From: an uncultured Alteromonadaceae bacterium
GTDB taxonomy: Bacteria; Pseudomonadota; Gammaproteobacteria; Enterobacterales; Alteromonadaceae
Direction: 5' to 3'
Assembly: GCA_947501935.1 (NCBI GenBank)
Contig: CANMXU010000028.1
Span: forward strand, 1-64,000
DNA: 64,000 nucleotides
A program made the position numbers and the translations under genes. Shown piece after piece: positions 8,036 to 16,966 of the stretch. Each line of letters opens with the position of its first letter. Positions within the stretch are counted from its first letter, which is position 1. The notes below the pieces were generated by a model. That model was not told the DNA's origin and searched no databases. It saw only the letters and a list, made by a program, of their open reading frames with translations.

Positions 8036-8722
8036 ATGAGTACAATTAGTGGTAACAGCCCGTTAGATGGTCTTTATTGGCAAAAAGAAGAAGTGGAAGT
8101 TTCTGACGGCTCTAATGGCATGCTTACGCAAGAAGACTTCTTTGCCTTATTAACACAAGAGTTAGCTCAACAAGACCCAACTAAACCGGTTGATAATAAT
8201 GAGATGATCTCGCAAATGACTGCGTTTTCAACCACCGATGGTGTCGCGCAGCTTAATGAAAAGTTTTCTAACTTTGCCACTTCAATGACATCGAGCCAAG
8301 CATTACAAGCTTCATCATTAGTTGGTCGCAGTGTTCTGGTTGACGATAATGTTTTTGGAATGGCCGAAGGTGAAGAGATTAAAGGTAAAATTGTTACCGA
8401 CCAAGCGGCGAGTAATGTCTCAATTTATGTTGAAAATACTGCTGGTGAGATAGTACAAACGGTGCCAGTCGGTAAGGTTGATGCAGGTTCAGTAACTTTT
8501 ACTTGGGACGGTCAAACTTCTGACGGTGAACCAGCACCAGAAGGTGCTTATCGTTTTAGAGTAGCAGGTTTGGTTGATGGCCAAGCTTCAGAATTACAAA
8601 CCATGACTTATCGTAAAGTTGACAGCGTAACCTTAGCAGGCGCTGGTGGAAATATTATTCTTAACCTGAACGGTGGCAGTTCCATGGCCTTAACCGATGT
8701 GGCTGAAGTGGCCGAAGGCTAA
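8036..8722 (+). CDS. flgD: Hook-capping scaffold protein FlgD
   Basis: 228 residues. The N-terminal region has the FlgD signature (LTQEDFFALLTQELAQQDPTKPVDN, broken as EDFFALLTQEL and DPTKPVDNNEM, then QMTAFSTTDG). The middle carries a FlgD Ig-like domain (FTWDGQTSDGEPAPEGAYRF) inside a Tudor-like domain (SSLVGRSVLVDD, LNLNGGSSMAL). FlgD caps the growing hook and is shed when the hook is complete. AGGAAA ribosome site upstream. It lies between flgC and flgE as usual. Confidence 0.95.
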   Translation: MSTISGNSPLDGLYWQKEEVEVSDGSNGMLTQEDFFALLTQELAQQDPTKPVDNNEMISQMTAFSTTDGVAQLNEKFSNFATSMTSSQALQASSLVGRSVLVDDNVFGMAEGEEIKGKIVTDQAASNVSIYVENTAGEIVQTVPVGKVDAGSVTFTWDGQTSDGEPAPEGAYRFRVAGLVDGQASELQTMTYRKVDSVTLAGAGGNIILNLNGGSSMALTDVAEVAEG

Positions 8723-8825
8723 CTCATATTAGACTCAAGCTCAGCTAATATTTATTTATGATTTAGCCAATATTTACTCAAGTTTATTAGGGCTTAATTA
8801 ACAGTTTTTAAAAGAGGTAATCAGT

Positions 8826-10208
8826 ATGTCATTTAATATCGCACTAAGTGGTTTAAACGCTGCGCAAAAAGATCTCGATGTTACATCGAATAACATCGCC
8901 AACGTAAATACCACTGGCTTTAAAGAGTCACGAACTGAATTTGTTGATGTATATGCCGCTTCTCTATTAGCTTCGGGTAAAACCAAAGTCGGTGACGGTG
9001 TATTAACGGCTGATGTTGCCCAGCAATTTTCTCAAGGTAGTATTCAATTTACTAACAACGCATTAGATTTAGCCATTACCGGTAACGGCTTTTTTGCTAC
9101 TGTACCTGAACTAGATAGCTTAGAAACCTCGTATACCCGTGCTGGCCAATTTAAATTAAATAATGATAATTTTGTCGTTAACTCTCAAGGCGAACATTTA
9201 TTAGGTTTTCCGGTGAACCCTGATGGTACATCAGCATCGGTAAGTTTAAGTACTTCTGAGCCAATTCGTATTCCAACTGCTTCTGGAGCTCCATCACAGA
9301 GCTCTGAGGTGGATATTCGGATGAATTTACCGGCAGGAGATTCTTATATTTCTTCTGCACCGGGAAATTTTGACCCCGATGATCCACTAACTTTTAACCA
9401 CTCAACTTCCGTGACCATCTTTGATTCGTTAGGCGATAGTCATGTTATGACCTATTTCTTTGTTAAAGATGATCCTGCGGTAACGGCTAATAGTTGGTAT
9501 ATGTTTTCAGCCGTTGATGGTATTCCTGTTGATATTGATGAAACTGGAGCTGGTGTTGGTAATTTACCTGTTGGTGGTGGTGTTTCAGGACCATTATCAG
9601 GTACTGGTGGTGTAATTGGTGCAAAATTAAATTTTAGTACTTCCGGTGATTTTATTAGTCAATTACCAACTCCAGCTCAAGGTGGTATCGTAACTGAACA
9701 ATTAAGCGCTAATGTATTATCTAATGGTGCTGACCCAAGTCAAACCGTTGAAATTGATTTTAATTTAGATGTTCTAGCACCAAACCCTAATGAACCAACC
9801 CAGTTTGCCTCTAACTTTGAAGTTACTGCGCTTAACCAAAATGGTTTAGCGGTTGGTCGGTTAACCGGAATTGATATTGGCACTGACGGTTTAGTGCGAG
9901 CCACGTACAGTAATGGTACTTCACAACCGCTTTCTCGTATTGCTTTAGTTAATTTTGCCAACGAGCAAGGTTTAACTCAAGTAGGTAATACTGGCTGGAA
10001 AGAAAGTATTGCCTCTGGTGAAGCATTGGCGGGTGAAGGTGGTTCAGGTACTTTTGGTACTATTAATTCATCAGCACTTGAACAAGCCAATGTTAACTTA
10101 ACCACTGAATTGATTGATTTAATTTCAGCACAGCGAAATTTCCAAGCAAATTCACGTGCACTTGAAGTGGATAATCAGCTAAACCAGACTATCCTTCAGA
10201 TACGATAG
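8826..10208 (+). CDS. flgE: Hook protein FlgE
   Basis: 460 residues, with MSFNIALSGLNAAQKDLDVTS and NNIANVNTTGFKES at the N-terminus, the FlgE/F/G-like LDLAITGNGFFA block, a long exposed central domain (about 150-370), and the C-terminal NVNLTTELIDLISAQRNFQAN motif. It builds the hook connecting rod and filament. AGAGGTAA precedes the ATG. A strong intrinsic terminator follows 70 bases after the stop, separating it from flgF, which is unusual for this operon. Confidence 0.96.
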   Translation: MSFNIALSGLNAAQKDLDVTSNNIANVNTTGFKESRTEFVDVYAASLLASGKTKVGDGVLTADVAQQFSQGSIQFTNNALDLAITGNGFFATVPELDSLETSYTRAGQFKLNNDNFVVNSQGEHLLGFPVNPDGTSASVSLSTSEPIRIPTASGAPSQSSEVDIRMNLPAGDSYISSAPGNFDPDDPLTFNHSTSVTIFDSLGDSHVMTYFFVKDDPAVTANSWYMFSAVDGIPVDIDETGAGVGNLPVGGGVSGPLSGTGGVIGAKLNFSTSGDFISQLPTPAQGGIVTEQLSANVLSNGADPSQTVEIDFNLDVLAPNPNEPTQFASNFEVTALNQNGLAVGRLTGIDIGTDGLVRATYSNGTSQPLSRIALVNFANEQGLTQVGNTGWKESIASGEALAGEGGSGTFGTINSSALEQANVNLTTELIDLISAQRNFQANSRALEVDNQLNQTILQIR

Positions 10209-10277
10209 TTAAAAGCTAAAGATTAAAAGATAAAAAGATTAAAAGTTTAAAATACCCGTCGAAGGTAAAGTAGTAGG

Positions 10278-10315
10278 CTAGGTACATACCCAAGTATGTA
10301 CCTAGTTTTTTCTTT
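10278..10315 (+). terminator. Strong intrinsic terminator between flgE and flgF
   Basis: A perfect 12-base stem (CTAGGTACATAC / GTATGTACCTAG) with a four-base loop CCAA is followed by TTTTTTCTTTT. It should end most flgBCDE transcripts before flgF. Confidence 0.92.
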
Positions 10316-10404
10316 TCTGACGATTGTAATTAACAAAATTTTGAAACTATCACATTAACATCGGCACGTTATCACTAATACCACCACTCACTTCATTACC
10401 ATTA

Positions 10405-10440
10405 TCAAAATCAAAATCAAAACCAAAACCAAAACCAAAC
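10405..10440. repeat. Hexamer tandem repeat (YCAAAA)6
   Basis: Six head-to-tail six-base units: three TCAAAA, two CCAAAA and a final CCAAAC. The array lies between the flgE terminator and the flgF sigma-54 promoter, ending six bases before the -24 element. Such arrays can change length by replication slippage, which here would shift upstream activator sites relative to the promoter. Confidence 0.9.
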
Positions 10441-10446
10441 TAACAC

Positions 10447-10462
10447 TGGCACTTTAATTGCA
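10447..10462 (+). promoter_or_regulatory. Sigma-54 promoter of flgF operon
   Basis: TGGCAC-N5-TTGCA is a perfect match to the -24/-12 core with exact spacing, 38 bases before the flgF ATG. It makes flgFGHIJKL a separate transcription unit, presumably activated by FlrC. Confidence 0.92.
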
Positions 10463-10500
10463 TTTCTTGGTTATAGATTGATTAATAATTGAGATTCGTT

Positions 10501-11244
10501 ATGGATAAGATGCTTTATATAGCCATGAGTGGCGCCAAGCAAAACATGCATGCCTTATCAGTAAATGCCAATAACCTTGCTAACGCTAAAACGACGGGCT
10601 TTAAAGCTGACTTGGCACAAGCGCGTGCTATGCAGGCCTTTGGTGAAGGTATGCCAACACGTGTTTTTTCCATGACCGAACGCTCAAGCCAAAACTTTGA
10701 CAGTGGCGCTTTGTTATCTACTGGCCGTGACCTAGATATTGCCATTGAAGGTGAAGGTTGGTTTGCCGTTCAAGCGAAAGATGGCAGTGAGGCTTATACC
10801 CGCAGTGGTCATTTACGCATAACTGAAACCGGTACCTTAGAAACCAATTCAGGCGAACTAGTACTCGGTGAAAATGGACCTATCTCGTTGCCATTACCGG
10901 TTAATAACATTCAAATTAGTCGTGACGGTACCATTATGGTTCAGCCGGAAGGTTCGCCAGCTACTGTTCAAGATGAAGTAGCACGTATTAAATTAGTTAA
11001 TCCAGAACATCGCATGCTTAATAAAGGCAGTGATGGTTTGTTTCGCCGTAAAGATGGACGCGACGAAGTTGCTGACATTAATGTTGCTGTTGCCAGCGGT
11101 ATGCTTGAATCCAGTAATGTTAATACCGTAAGTGAAATGACCGACATGATCGCTTTACAGCGACAGTTCGAAATGCAATTAAAGCTAATGAAAACCGCAG
11201 AAGAAAATGACTCAAGTGCGTCATCTTTACTTCGTGCATTCTAA
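10501..11244 (+). CDS. flgF: Distal/proximal rod protein FlgF
   Basis: 247 residues with the rod N-terminus (MSGAKQNMHALSVNANNLANAKTTGFKAD), the DLDIAIEGEGWFAVQ block, and the C-terminal SSNVNTVSEMTDMIALQRQFEMQLK. FlgF lies in the rod between FlgC and FlgG. The ATG at 10501 is the natural start; a TTG four codons upstream is in frame but would add nothing family-like. First gene of a unit with its own sigma-54 promoter. Confidence 0.95.
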   Translation: MDKMLYIAMSGAKQNMHALSVNANNLANAKTTGFKADLAQARAMQAFGEGMPTRVFSMTERSSQNFDSGALLSTGRDLDIAIEGEGWFAVQAKDGSEAYTRSGHLRITETGTLETNSGELVLGENGPISLPLPVNNIQISRDGTIMVQPEGSPATVQDEVARIKLVNPEHRMLNKGSDGLFRRKDGRDEVADINVAVASGMLESSNVNTVSEMTDMIALQRQFEMQLKLMKTAEENDSSASSLLRAF

Positions 11245-11278
11245 CTTAACCTAGACAACTAAACCCTAGAGGTGACTT

Positions 11279-12067
11279 ATGAACCCAGCATTATGGATCA
11301 GTAAAACAGGCTTAGATGCGCAAACAAAAGATATCGCAGTTATTTCAAATAACCTTGCTAACGCCAGTACTGTTGGCTTTAAAAAGAGTCGTGCCGTTTT
11401 TGAAGACTTACTTTATCAAACAATTAATCAACCCGGTGGTCGCTCTGCCCAAGATACCGAAATGCCGTCTGGTTTGATGTTAGGTGCTGGTACCAAGGTG
11501 GTAGCAACGCAAAAAATTCACTCGCAAGGGGATATGTTAACTACAGATAATCCGCTTGATTTAGCGATTCAAGGTGATGGTTTTTTTGAAATATTATTAC
11601 CTGATGGTAGCTCAGCTTATTCGCGTAATGGTCAATTTACCATGGACGAAGAAGGCAATATGGTAACCCCTGGAGCTGGTTATTTATTACAACCACAAGT
11701 TACTATTCCTGAAGATGCTAACAGTATTATTATTTCACAAGATGGTGAAGTATCAGTGACTTTACAAGGGCAAGCAGAGCCTGCGGTTATCGGTCAAATT
11801 AATACCATTAACTTTGTTAATCCAACAGGTTTACAGCCCGTTGGGCAAAACTTATATATAGAAACTGCGGTTAGTGGTGCGCCACAAGAAGGTGTGCCGG
11901 GTTTAGAAGGTTACGGCATGTTAGTTCAGTCTGCGCTGGAAACGTCGAACGTAAATACCACCGAAGAACTAGTAAATTTAATTGAAAGCCAGCGAGTTTA
12001 TGAAATGAACTCAAAGGTAATTTCAGCGGTTGACCAAATGCTAAGTTACATCAACCAGCAGTTGTAA
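11279..12067 (+). CDS. flgG: Distal rod protein FlgG
   Basis: 262 residues, the usual FlgG length, with ALWISKTGLDAQTKDIAVIS, NNLANASTVGFKKSRAVFED, LDLAIQGDGFFEI and the C-terminal SALETSNVNTTEELVNLIESQRVYEMNSK. It forms the distal rod that passes through the L and P rings. GAGGTGAC precedes the ATG. Placed 34 bases after flgF and 13 bases before flgH. Confidence 0.97.
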   Translation: MNPALWISKTGLDAQTKDIAVISNNLANASTVGFKKSRAVFEDLLYQTINQPGGRSAQDTEMPSGLMLGAGTKVVATQKIHSQGDMLTTDNPLDLAIQGDGFFEILLPDGSSAYSRNGQFTMDEEGNMVTPGAGYLLQPQVTIPEDANSIIISQDGEVSVTLQGQAEPAVIGQINTINFVNPTGLQPVGQNLYIETAVSGAPQEGVPGLEGYGMLVQSALETSNVNTTEELVNLIESQRVYEMNSKVISAVDQMLSYINQQL

Positions 12068-12080
12068 TATTTTGGAGTTT

Positions 12081-12764
12081 ATGATGAAAAAGTTAGTTAT
12101 CAGTTCCTGTATTTTATTACTGTCAGCTTGTGCAACGATAGAACAAGCGCAGGTTTTACCTAACGATCCTGACTTTGCGCCTATATTACCGGAAGAACAA
12201 GAAGTTTCGGTGATCCCAACGGGCTCATTGTTTCGTGCTAATTATGTTAATAATATTTATTCAGACTCTAAAGCGCATCGGGTCGGCGATATTATTTCAG
12301 TAGTATTAAGTGAAAGCACCCAAGCGAATAAGAATGCTAAAACTGAACTTAAAAAAGAAAATAACTCGCAACTAAACCCTGTGATTGGTTTAGGTGGTGG
12401 TCCGGTAACTATCAACGGTCAGTCACTACAATTTGGTATTGATCAAGAGTCAGAGTTTAAAGGCGACTCAAAAGCCAACCAAGGTAATAGTTTAAGCGGT
12501 AATATTTCTGTGCATGTTTTAAAAGTATTACCTAACGGCAATTTAATGATCCGCGGTGAAAAGTGGATGACCTTAAATAATGGCGATGAATACATACGTT
12601 TAACCGGCATTATCCGCTCAAAAGACATTTCCTCAACCAACACTATTTTATCAAGCAAAGTTGCCAATGCGCGTATTCAATATGCTGGTACAGGAACTTT
12701 CGCAGATGTTAATGAACAAGGTTGGATTTCTCAGTTTTTCAGCAGTAAATGGTGGCCTTTATAA
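12081..12764 (+). CDS. flgH: L-ring lipoprotein FlgH
   Basis: 227 residues with a lipoprotein signal ending LLSAC, then FlgH hallmarks: GSLFRANYVNNIYSDSKAHRVGDII, VVLSESTQANKNAKT, LPNGNLMIRGEKWMTLNN, DISSTNTILSSKVANARIQYAG and a terminal SKWWPL. FlgH forms the outer-membrane L ring. GGAG precedes two adjacent ATG codons (12081 and 12084); the first is used. Directly follows flgG. Confidence 0.96.
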   Translation: MMKKLVISSCILLLSACATIEQAQVLPNDPDFAPILPEEQEVSVIPTGSLFRANYVNNIYSDSKAHRVGDIISVVLSESTQANKNAKTELKKENNSQLNPVIGLGGGPVTINGQSLQFGIDQESEFKGDSKANQGNSLSGNISVHVLKVLPNGNLMIRGEKWMTLNNGDEYIRLTGIIRSKDISSTNTILSSKVANARIQYAGTGTFADVNEQGWISQFFSSKWWPL

Positions 12765-12784
12765 TGGTTACTAGGAGTAGGTTT

Positions 12785-13882
12785 ATGAAGCTTATTAAAC
12801 GAGTATTTGCTGCTTTTGCATTCCTAGCTTTAGCTACTACGCAAGTAAATGCCCAGCGAATTAAAGACTTGGCTGATGTTGCTGGCGTAAGAACCAACCA
12901 ATTAGTTGGTTATGGTTTAGTGGTTGGTTTACCAGGTACTGGTGAGCAAAGCCCATTTACCGAGCAAAGCTTTAAAACCATGTTAAGTAATTTTGGCATC
13001 ACCATGCCAGCTAACTTAAAACCTAAAATTAAGAACGTTGCTGCCGTTGCAGTTCATGCTGAATTACCTGCATTTATAAAACCAGGCCAAAAAATAGACG
13101 TTACTGTTTCTTCAATGGGAAGCGCGCAAAGTTTACGCGGTGGCACTTTAATTCAAACTATTTTAATGGGTATTGACGGCAACGCTTATGCAGTGGCCCA
13201 AGGCAGTTTAGTGGTTAGTGGTTTGGGCGCTGAAGGCTTAGATGGCTCAAAAGTTTTAGTAAATACACCAACGGTTGGCCGAATAGCTAATGGTGCGACT
13301 GTAGAGCGCGAAGTTACATCGCCATTTAACAGCGGTGAACATATTACTTTTAACTTAAGAAATTCTGACTTTAGTACCGCTCAGCGCTTATCAGACGCTA
13401 TTAATAACTTTATTGCAGGTTCAGCTAGAGCTATTGATGCCACTTCGGTAAAAGTTACTGCGCCACGCGATGCGGCAGACCGAGTTAGCTTTTTAGCTAC
13501 TTTAGAAAATTTAGAATTTGAACCTGACTCGCCTGCAGCAAAAGTCATTGTTAATTCGCGAACGGGCACCATAGTTATTGGCTCTAATGTGCGGTTATTA
13601 CCTGCAGCAATTACCCATGGCGGTATAACCGTTACCATTAATGAAATACAAGACGTTTCTCAACCGAATGCTTTTTCTGAAGGTGAAACTGCGGTAACTA
13701 CCCAATCAATTATTGACGTTAATAAAGACGATAACCGGATGTTTGTTTTTGACCCCGGCGTAAGTTTAGATACTTTAGTGCGTGCAATTAATGAAGTTGG
13801 CGCAGGCCCCGGTGATGTTATGGCGATATTAGAAGCTCTTGAACAAGCTGGTGCCTTACGCGGCGAGCTGATCATAATTTAA
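12785..13882 (+). CDS. flgI: P-ring protein FlgI
   Basis: 365 residues with a Sec signal peptide (KLIKRVFAAFAFLALATTQVNA, cut here after VNA) and the very conserved FlgI sequence: RIKDLADVAGVRTNQLVGYG, GTGEQSPFTEQS, VSSMGSAQSLRGGTL, and the C-terminal FDPGVSLDTLVRAINEVGAGPGD. It builds the periplasmic P ring with help from FlgA. The ATG at 12785 follows TAGGAGTAGG; an in-frame ATG at 12749 overlaps flgH and would precede the signal peptide by 12 residues. Confidence 0.97.
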   Translation: MKLIKRVFAAFAFLALATTQVNAQRIKDLADVAGVRTNQLVGYGLVVGLPGTGEQSPFTEQSFKTMLSNFGITMPANLKPKIKNVAAVAVHAELPAFIKPGQKIDVTVSSMGSAQSLRGGTLIQTILMGIDGNAYAVAQGSLVVSGLGAEGLDGSKVLVNTPTVGRIANGATVEREVTSPFNSGEHITFNLRNSDFSTAQRLSDAINNFIAGSARAIDATSVKVTAPRDAADRVSFLATLENLEFEPDSPAAKVIVNSRTGTIVIGSNVRLLPAAITHGGITVTINEIQDVSQPNAFSEGETAVTTQSIIDVNKDDNRMFVFDPGVSLDTLVRAINEVGAGPGDVMAILEALEQAGALRGELIII

Positions 13883-13892
13883 GGCTGTTGAT

Positions 13893-14915
13893 ATGACGAC
13901 TAAAATCGCAGATGCGAGTAACTTTCTAGATGTAAACGGCTTAAACTCTATTCGTTTACAGTCTAATGAGGTTGACCCTGAGGCAAAAAAAGCAGCCTTG
14001 AATCAAGCAGCAAAGCAGTTTGAAGCGATTTTTATGCAAATGCTGATGAAAAGCATGCGCAGTGCACAAGATGTTTTAGAGTCAGACAGTCCTTTTAATT
14101 CAGAATCAACCAAGTTTTATCGTGACATGCACGATCAACAACTCGCTGTTGAACTATCAGATAATGGTAGCTTAGGTTTATCTGAGCTTATTATTCGCCA
14201 ACTAGGTGGTGACAATGAGAACTTCACCCCAAGTAGCATTATACGAAGTGATGGTAAGTTATCTTCTCGTTCAATTGCAGGCACTCAAGCAAGTGCTCAA
14301 ACAAGTACTCAAAGCAGTGACGCAATACCCACACAGCTAAAGAAACAAAGCACCGAGCAAGCAACTAAACAAGAGGTGTCAAATAACCGTCAAGTTGATA
14401 TTCCTTATGCCGCAAATGCAACAAACATCGCAGCAGCGCCCGTTTTTCAACAACCACAAGACTTTGTTACCGCGCTAATAGAGCCAGCCAAAAGAGTTCA
14501 ACAACAATTAAAAGTACCTTTTGAGGTGGTTATTGCTCAAGCAGCTTTAGAGACTGGCTGGGGTAAAAAAATCATCCAAACAGAACAAGGCCAAAGTTCA
14601 AATAACCTCTTTAATATTAAGGCTGATGGCCGTTGGCAGGGGGATAAAACCCACAAAGAAACCCTTGAATTTGAACAAGGCAATATGGTTAAGAAAAAAG
14701 AACCATTTCGGGTTTATTCTTCACTTAAAGACAGCATTAATGACTATGTTGAATTCTTATCAAATAACGATCGTTATAAAGGCGCATTAGATAAAGCAGC
14801 TAATGTGGAACAGTTCCTGCAAGGATTACAGAGTGCTGGCTATGCAACTGATCCTAAATACGCTGAAAAGATCATGGGAACTTTGCGAAAAGTTACCAGC
14901 TTAATACCTAAATAA
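13893..14915 (+). CDS. flgJ: Rod cap and peptidoglycan hydrolase FlgJ
   Basis: 340 residues and two domains: an N-terminal rod-binding domain (about 30-115; AAKQFEAIFMQMLMKSMRSAQ, DMHDQQLAVELS) and a C-terminal glucosaminidase domain (about 190-338; PFEVVIAQAALETGWGKK with candidate catalytic Glu220, SSNNLFNIKADGRW). A Ser/Thr/Gln-rich linker joins them. It caps the rod and cuts the peptidoglycan to let the rod pass. Bifunctional FlgJ is typical of beta- and gammaproteobacteria. Ten bases separate it from flgI. Confidence 0.96.
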   Translation: MTTKIADASNFLDVNGLNSIRLQSNEVDPEAKKAALNQAAKQFEAIFMQMLMKSMRSAQDVLESDSPFNSESTKFYRDMHDQQLAVELSDNGSLGLSELIIRQLGGDNENFTPSSIIRSDGKLSSRSIAGTQASAQTSTQSSDAIPTQLKKQSTEQATKQEVSNNRQVDIPYAANATNIAAAPVFQQPQDFVTALIEPAKRVQQQLKVPFEVVIAQAALETGWGKKIIQTEQGQSSNNLFNIKADGRWQGDKTHKETLEFEQGNMVKKKEPFRVYSSLKDSINDYVEFLSNNDRYKGALDKAANVEQFLQGLQSAGYATDPKYAEKIMGTLRKVTSLIPK

Positions 14916-14979
14916 TTAAGCCACCAGCCACTTATTTATTATGTATGTAACCGTTTATCACATCTAGGAGTGTGTTTTC

Positions 14980-16950
14980 ATGTCTGTTAACTTATATCAA
15001 ACTGGAGTCAGCGGCCTGCTTGCTGCACAACAGCAGTTAGCGACCACAGGCCACAACATTTCTAACGTAAACACCGAAGGCTACACTCGCCAACGTGCCG
15101 AGCAAAATGCGTCAATGGGTATTAGCAATGGTAATAATTACATTGGCTCTGGTACTTATATTCAAGATATCTCACGTGTTTTCAATGAATTTTCCTATAA
15201 AGAACAACTTAATAGCCAAAGTAATCTTGGCTACGCTAATGCCAGTTTTGAAAAGTTAGATCAATTAAATGAAGTAATGAGTTTTTCTGGCGCAGGGGTA
15301 ATGACCTCTATCGATTTACTTTATCAAGCCGTAAATGGCATTGCTGATAACCCAAGTGATACTGGTTTACGTAATATCGCCTTGAGTCAGGCCAATACTT
15401 TAGCCAGTGATTTTCGTTCATTAAATGAAAATTTTGACCAGCTAGAAAAGTCAGTTAATGGTGAAATTGAAAATATTGCTAATTCGATCTCTGATATTTC
15501 CGTACAACTTGCCAAAATTAATGAGCAAATTATGTTTGGTGACGCGTCAACGCAAGCCGGTCAACCAAATGATTTATTAGATAAACGCGACCAATTAATT
15601 AACGAGCTGGGACAATATACTAAAGTACAAACTGTTACTGATACAAACGGTGTAATGACGGTGATGGTAGGGCAAGGCTCTACCTTAGTTGCCGGCATTA
15701 CACCAATTACACTTTCGGTTGCCGCAGGCGACCCTGACCCTCTACAAACAGAATTAAAGTTTGTTGGCCCTAATAGCTTAGTGGCTATTCAAGGTGAGTC
15801 ACTGGGCGGCGCACTCGCGGCAAAATTTGAATTTCGTGATGTTCACTTGGCACAAGTAAAAAGTGAAATGAACCGTTTGTCGATGGGTATTGCCAGTACT
15901 TTTAATGATAGCCAAGCTAATGGTTTGAATATGAGTCAGCAGCAAGGTGCCAATTTATTTACCGATATTAACAATACCCAATTGCAACAAGGGCGAGTAT
16001 TAGCTAGCTCAGGTAATGCTGGTAACTTACAAGCACGCGTTAATATTACGGATATTTCACAACTACCGACTGACGAATTTGAAATACGTTATGACGGTGC
16101 TAATTACATGATGACCAACTTATCAGACAGTAGTGTTGTTACTTTAGGCGCGCCTGGAAGCGGACCATTTAATACCGGTTTAGGTTTTGAATTTATTGAA
16201 GACTCAGGCACTCCTACCACAGGTGATACTTTCTCTATCCGTCCAACTGAAAATGGGGCGGCGTTAATGGAGGCTACTTTAAACCAAGGCGAAGGTTTTG
16301 CAGCGAGTTCGGCAATAGCTATTACCCCTGCTGATAATAATGTCAGTGCAGGCAAAGTTGAAATAGTTAATATGTTAGACCCAGTAGCAGCACGCGCGGC
16401 AATGCCAATTCGCGTTGATATTTTGGAAAACCCACCGGGTAGTTTTAGTTATACTTTAACCGATAGTAGCAATGTAACGTCTGCACCTATTGCTTATACA
16501 CCAACGTCACAAACACTTGATATTCCGCCATCTCCAGCCACGACGTTATTTCAAATTGAAATAACGGGTATGCCATCAGGCTCGGCGCTTCATTCACCAG
16601 AGCAATTTTTTATCGACGATGCTTATGGTTTAGGTAATGGCGCAAATGCGGTTGATATGGGCTTAACCCAAGAGCAATCTATTTTAGCTGGCGGTAAAGA
16701 CACGTTTAATCAAAGCTTAGCCACATCTACCAGTGAAGTTGGCTCTAAAGCGAGTTCTTCGGCATTTGTGGCTGACACATCTCAAGCATTATTTACCCAA
16801 GCTTTTAATCGAAATCAATCGACATCTGGGGTTAGTTTAGATGAAGAAGCGGCGAACTTATTAAAGTTTCAGCAAGCTTACCAAGCCGCGTCACAGATTA
16901 TTTCTGTTGCTAATACCATTTTTGACACCTTATTAGCAGCAGCACGTTAG
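14980..16950 (+). CDS. flgK: Hook-filament junction protein FlgK
   Basis: 656 residues. N-terminus YQTGVSGLLAAQQQLATTGHNISNVNTEGYTRQ and C-terminus SGVSLDEEAANLLKFQQAYQAASQIISVANTIFDTLL are characteristic of FlgK; pieces of each are diagnostic. The central exposed part (about 320-560) is longer than in enterobacterial FlgK. It is the first junction protein above the hook and a FlgN client. TAGGAG precedes the ATG by 12 bases. No convincing promoter is visible in the 64-base gap after flgJ. Confidence 0.96.
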   Translation: MSVNLYQTGVSGLLAAQQQLATTGHNISNVNTEGYTRQRAEQNASMGISNGNNYIGSGTYIQDISRVFNEFSYKEQLNSQSNLGYANASFEKLDQLNEVMSFSGAGVMTSIDLLYQAVNGIADNPSDTGLRNIALSQANTLASDFRSLNENFDQLEKSVNGEIENIANSISDISVQLAKINEQIMFGDASTQAGQPNDLLDKRDQLINELGQYTKVQTVTDTNGVMTVMVGQGSTLVAGITPITLSVAAGDPDPLQTELKFVGPNSLVAIQGESLGGALAAKFEFRDVHLAQVKSEMNRLSMGIASTFNDSQANGLNMSQQQGANLFTDINNTQLQQGRVLASSGNAGNLQARVNITDISQLPTDEFEIRYDGANYMMTNLSDSSVVTLGAPGSGPFNTGLGFEFIEDSGTPTTGDTFSIRPTENGAALMEATLNQGEGFAASSAIAITPADNNVSAGKVEIVNMLDPVAARAAMPIRVDILENPPGSFSYTLTDSSNVTSAPIAYTPTSQTLDIPPSPATTLFQIEITGMPSGSALHSPEQFFIDDAYGLGNGANAVDMGLTQEQSILAGGKDTFNQSLATSTSEVGSKASSSAFVADTSQALFTQAFNRNQSTSGVSLDEEAANLLKFQQAYQAASQIISVANTIFDTLLAAAR

Positions 16951-16966
16951 GGCTTAGGAGAAACTT

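Noticed and set aside
10405..10440. Hexamer array considered as a CRISPR-like or coding repeat
   Set aside because: Units are six bases without spacers and no gene spans them; it is a simple tandem repeat.
14916..14979. Possible sigma-28 promoter before flgK (ACCGTTTAT)
   Set aside because: No TAAA-type -35 at the required spacing, and flgK is already served by the flgF unit.
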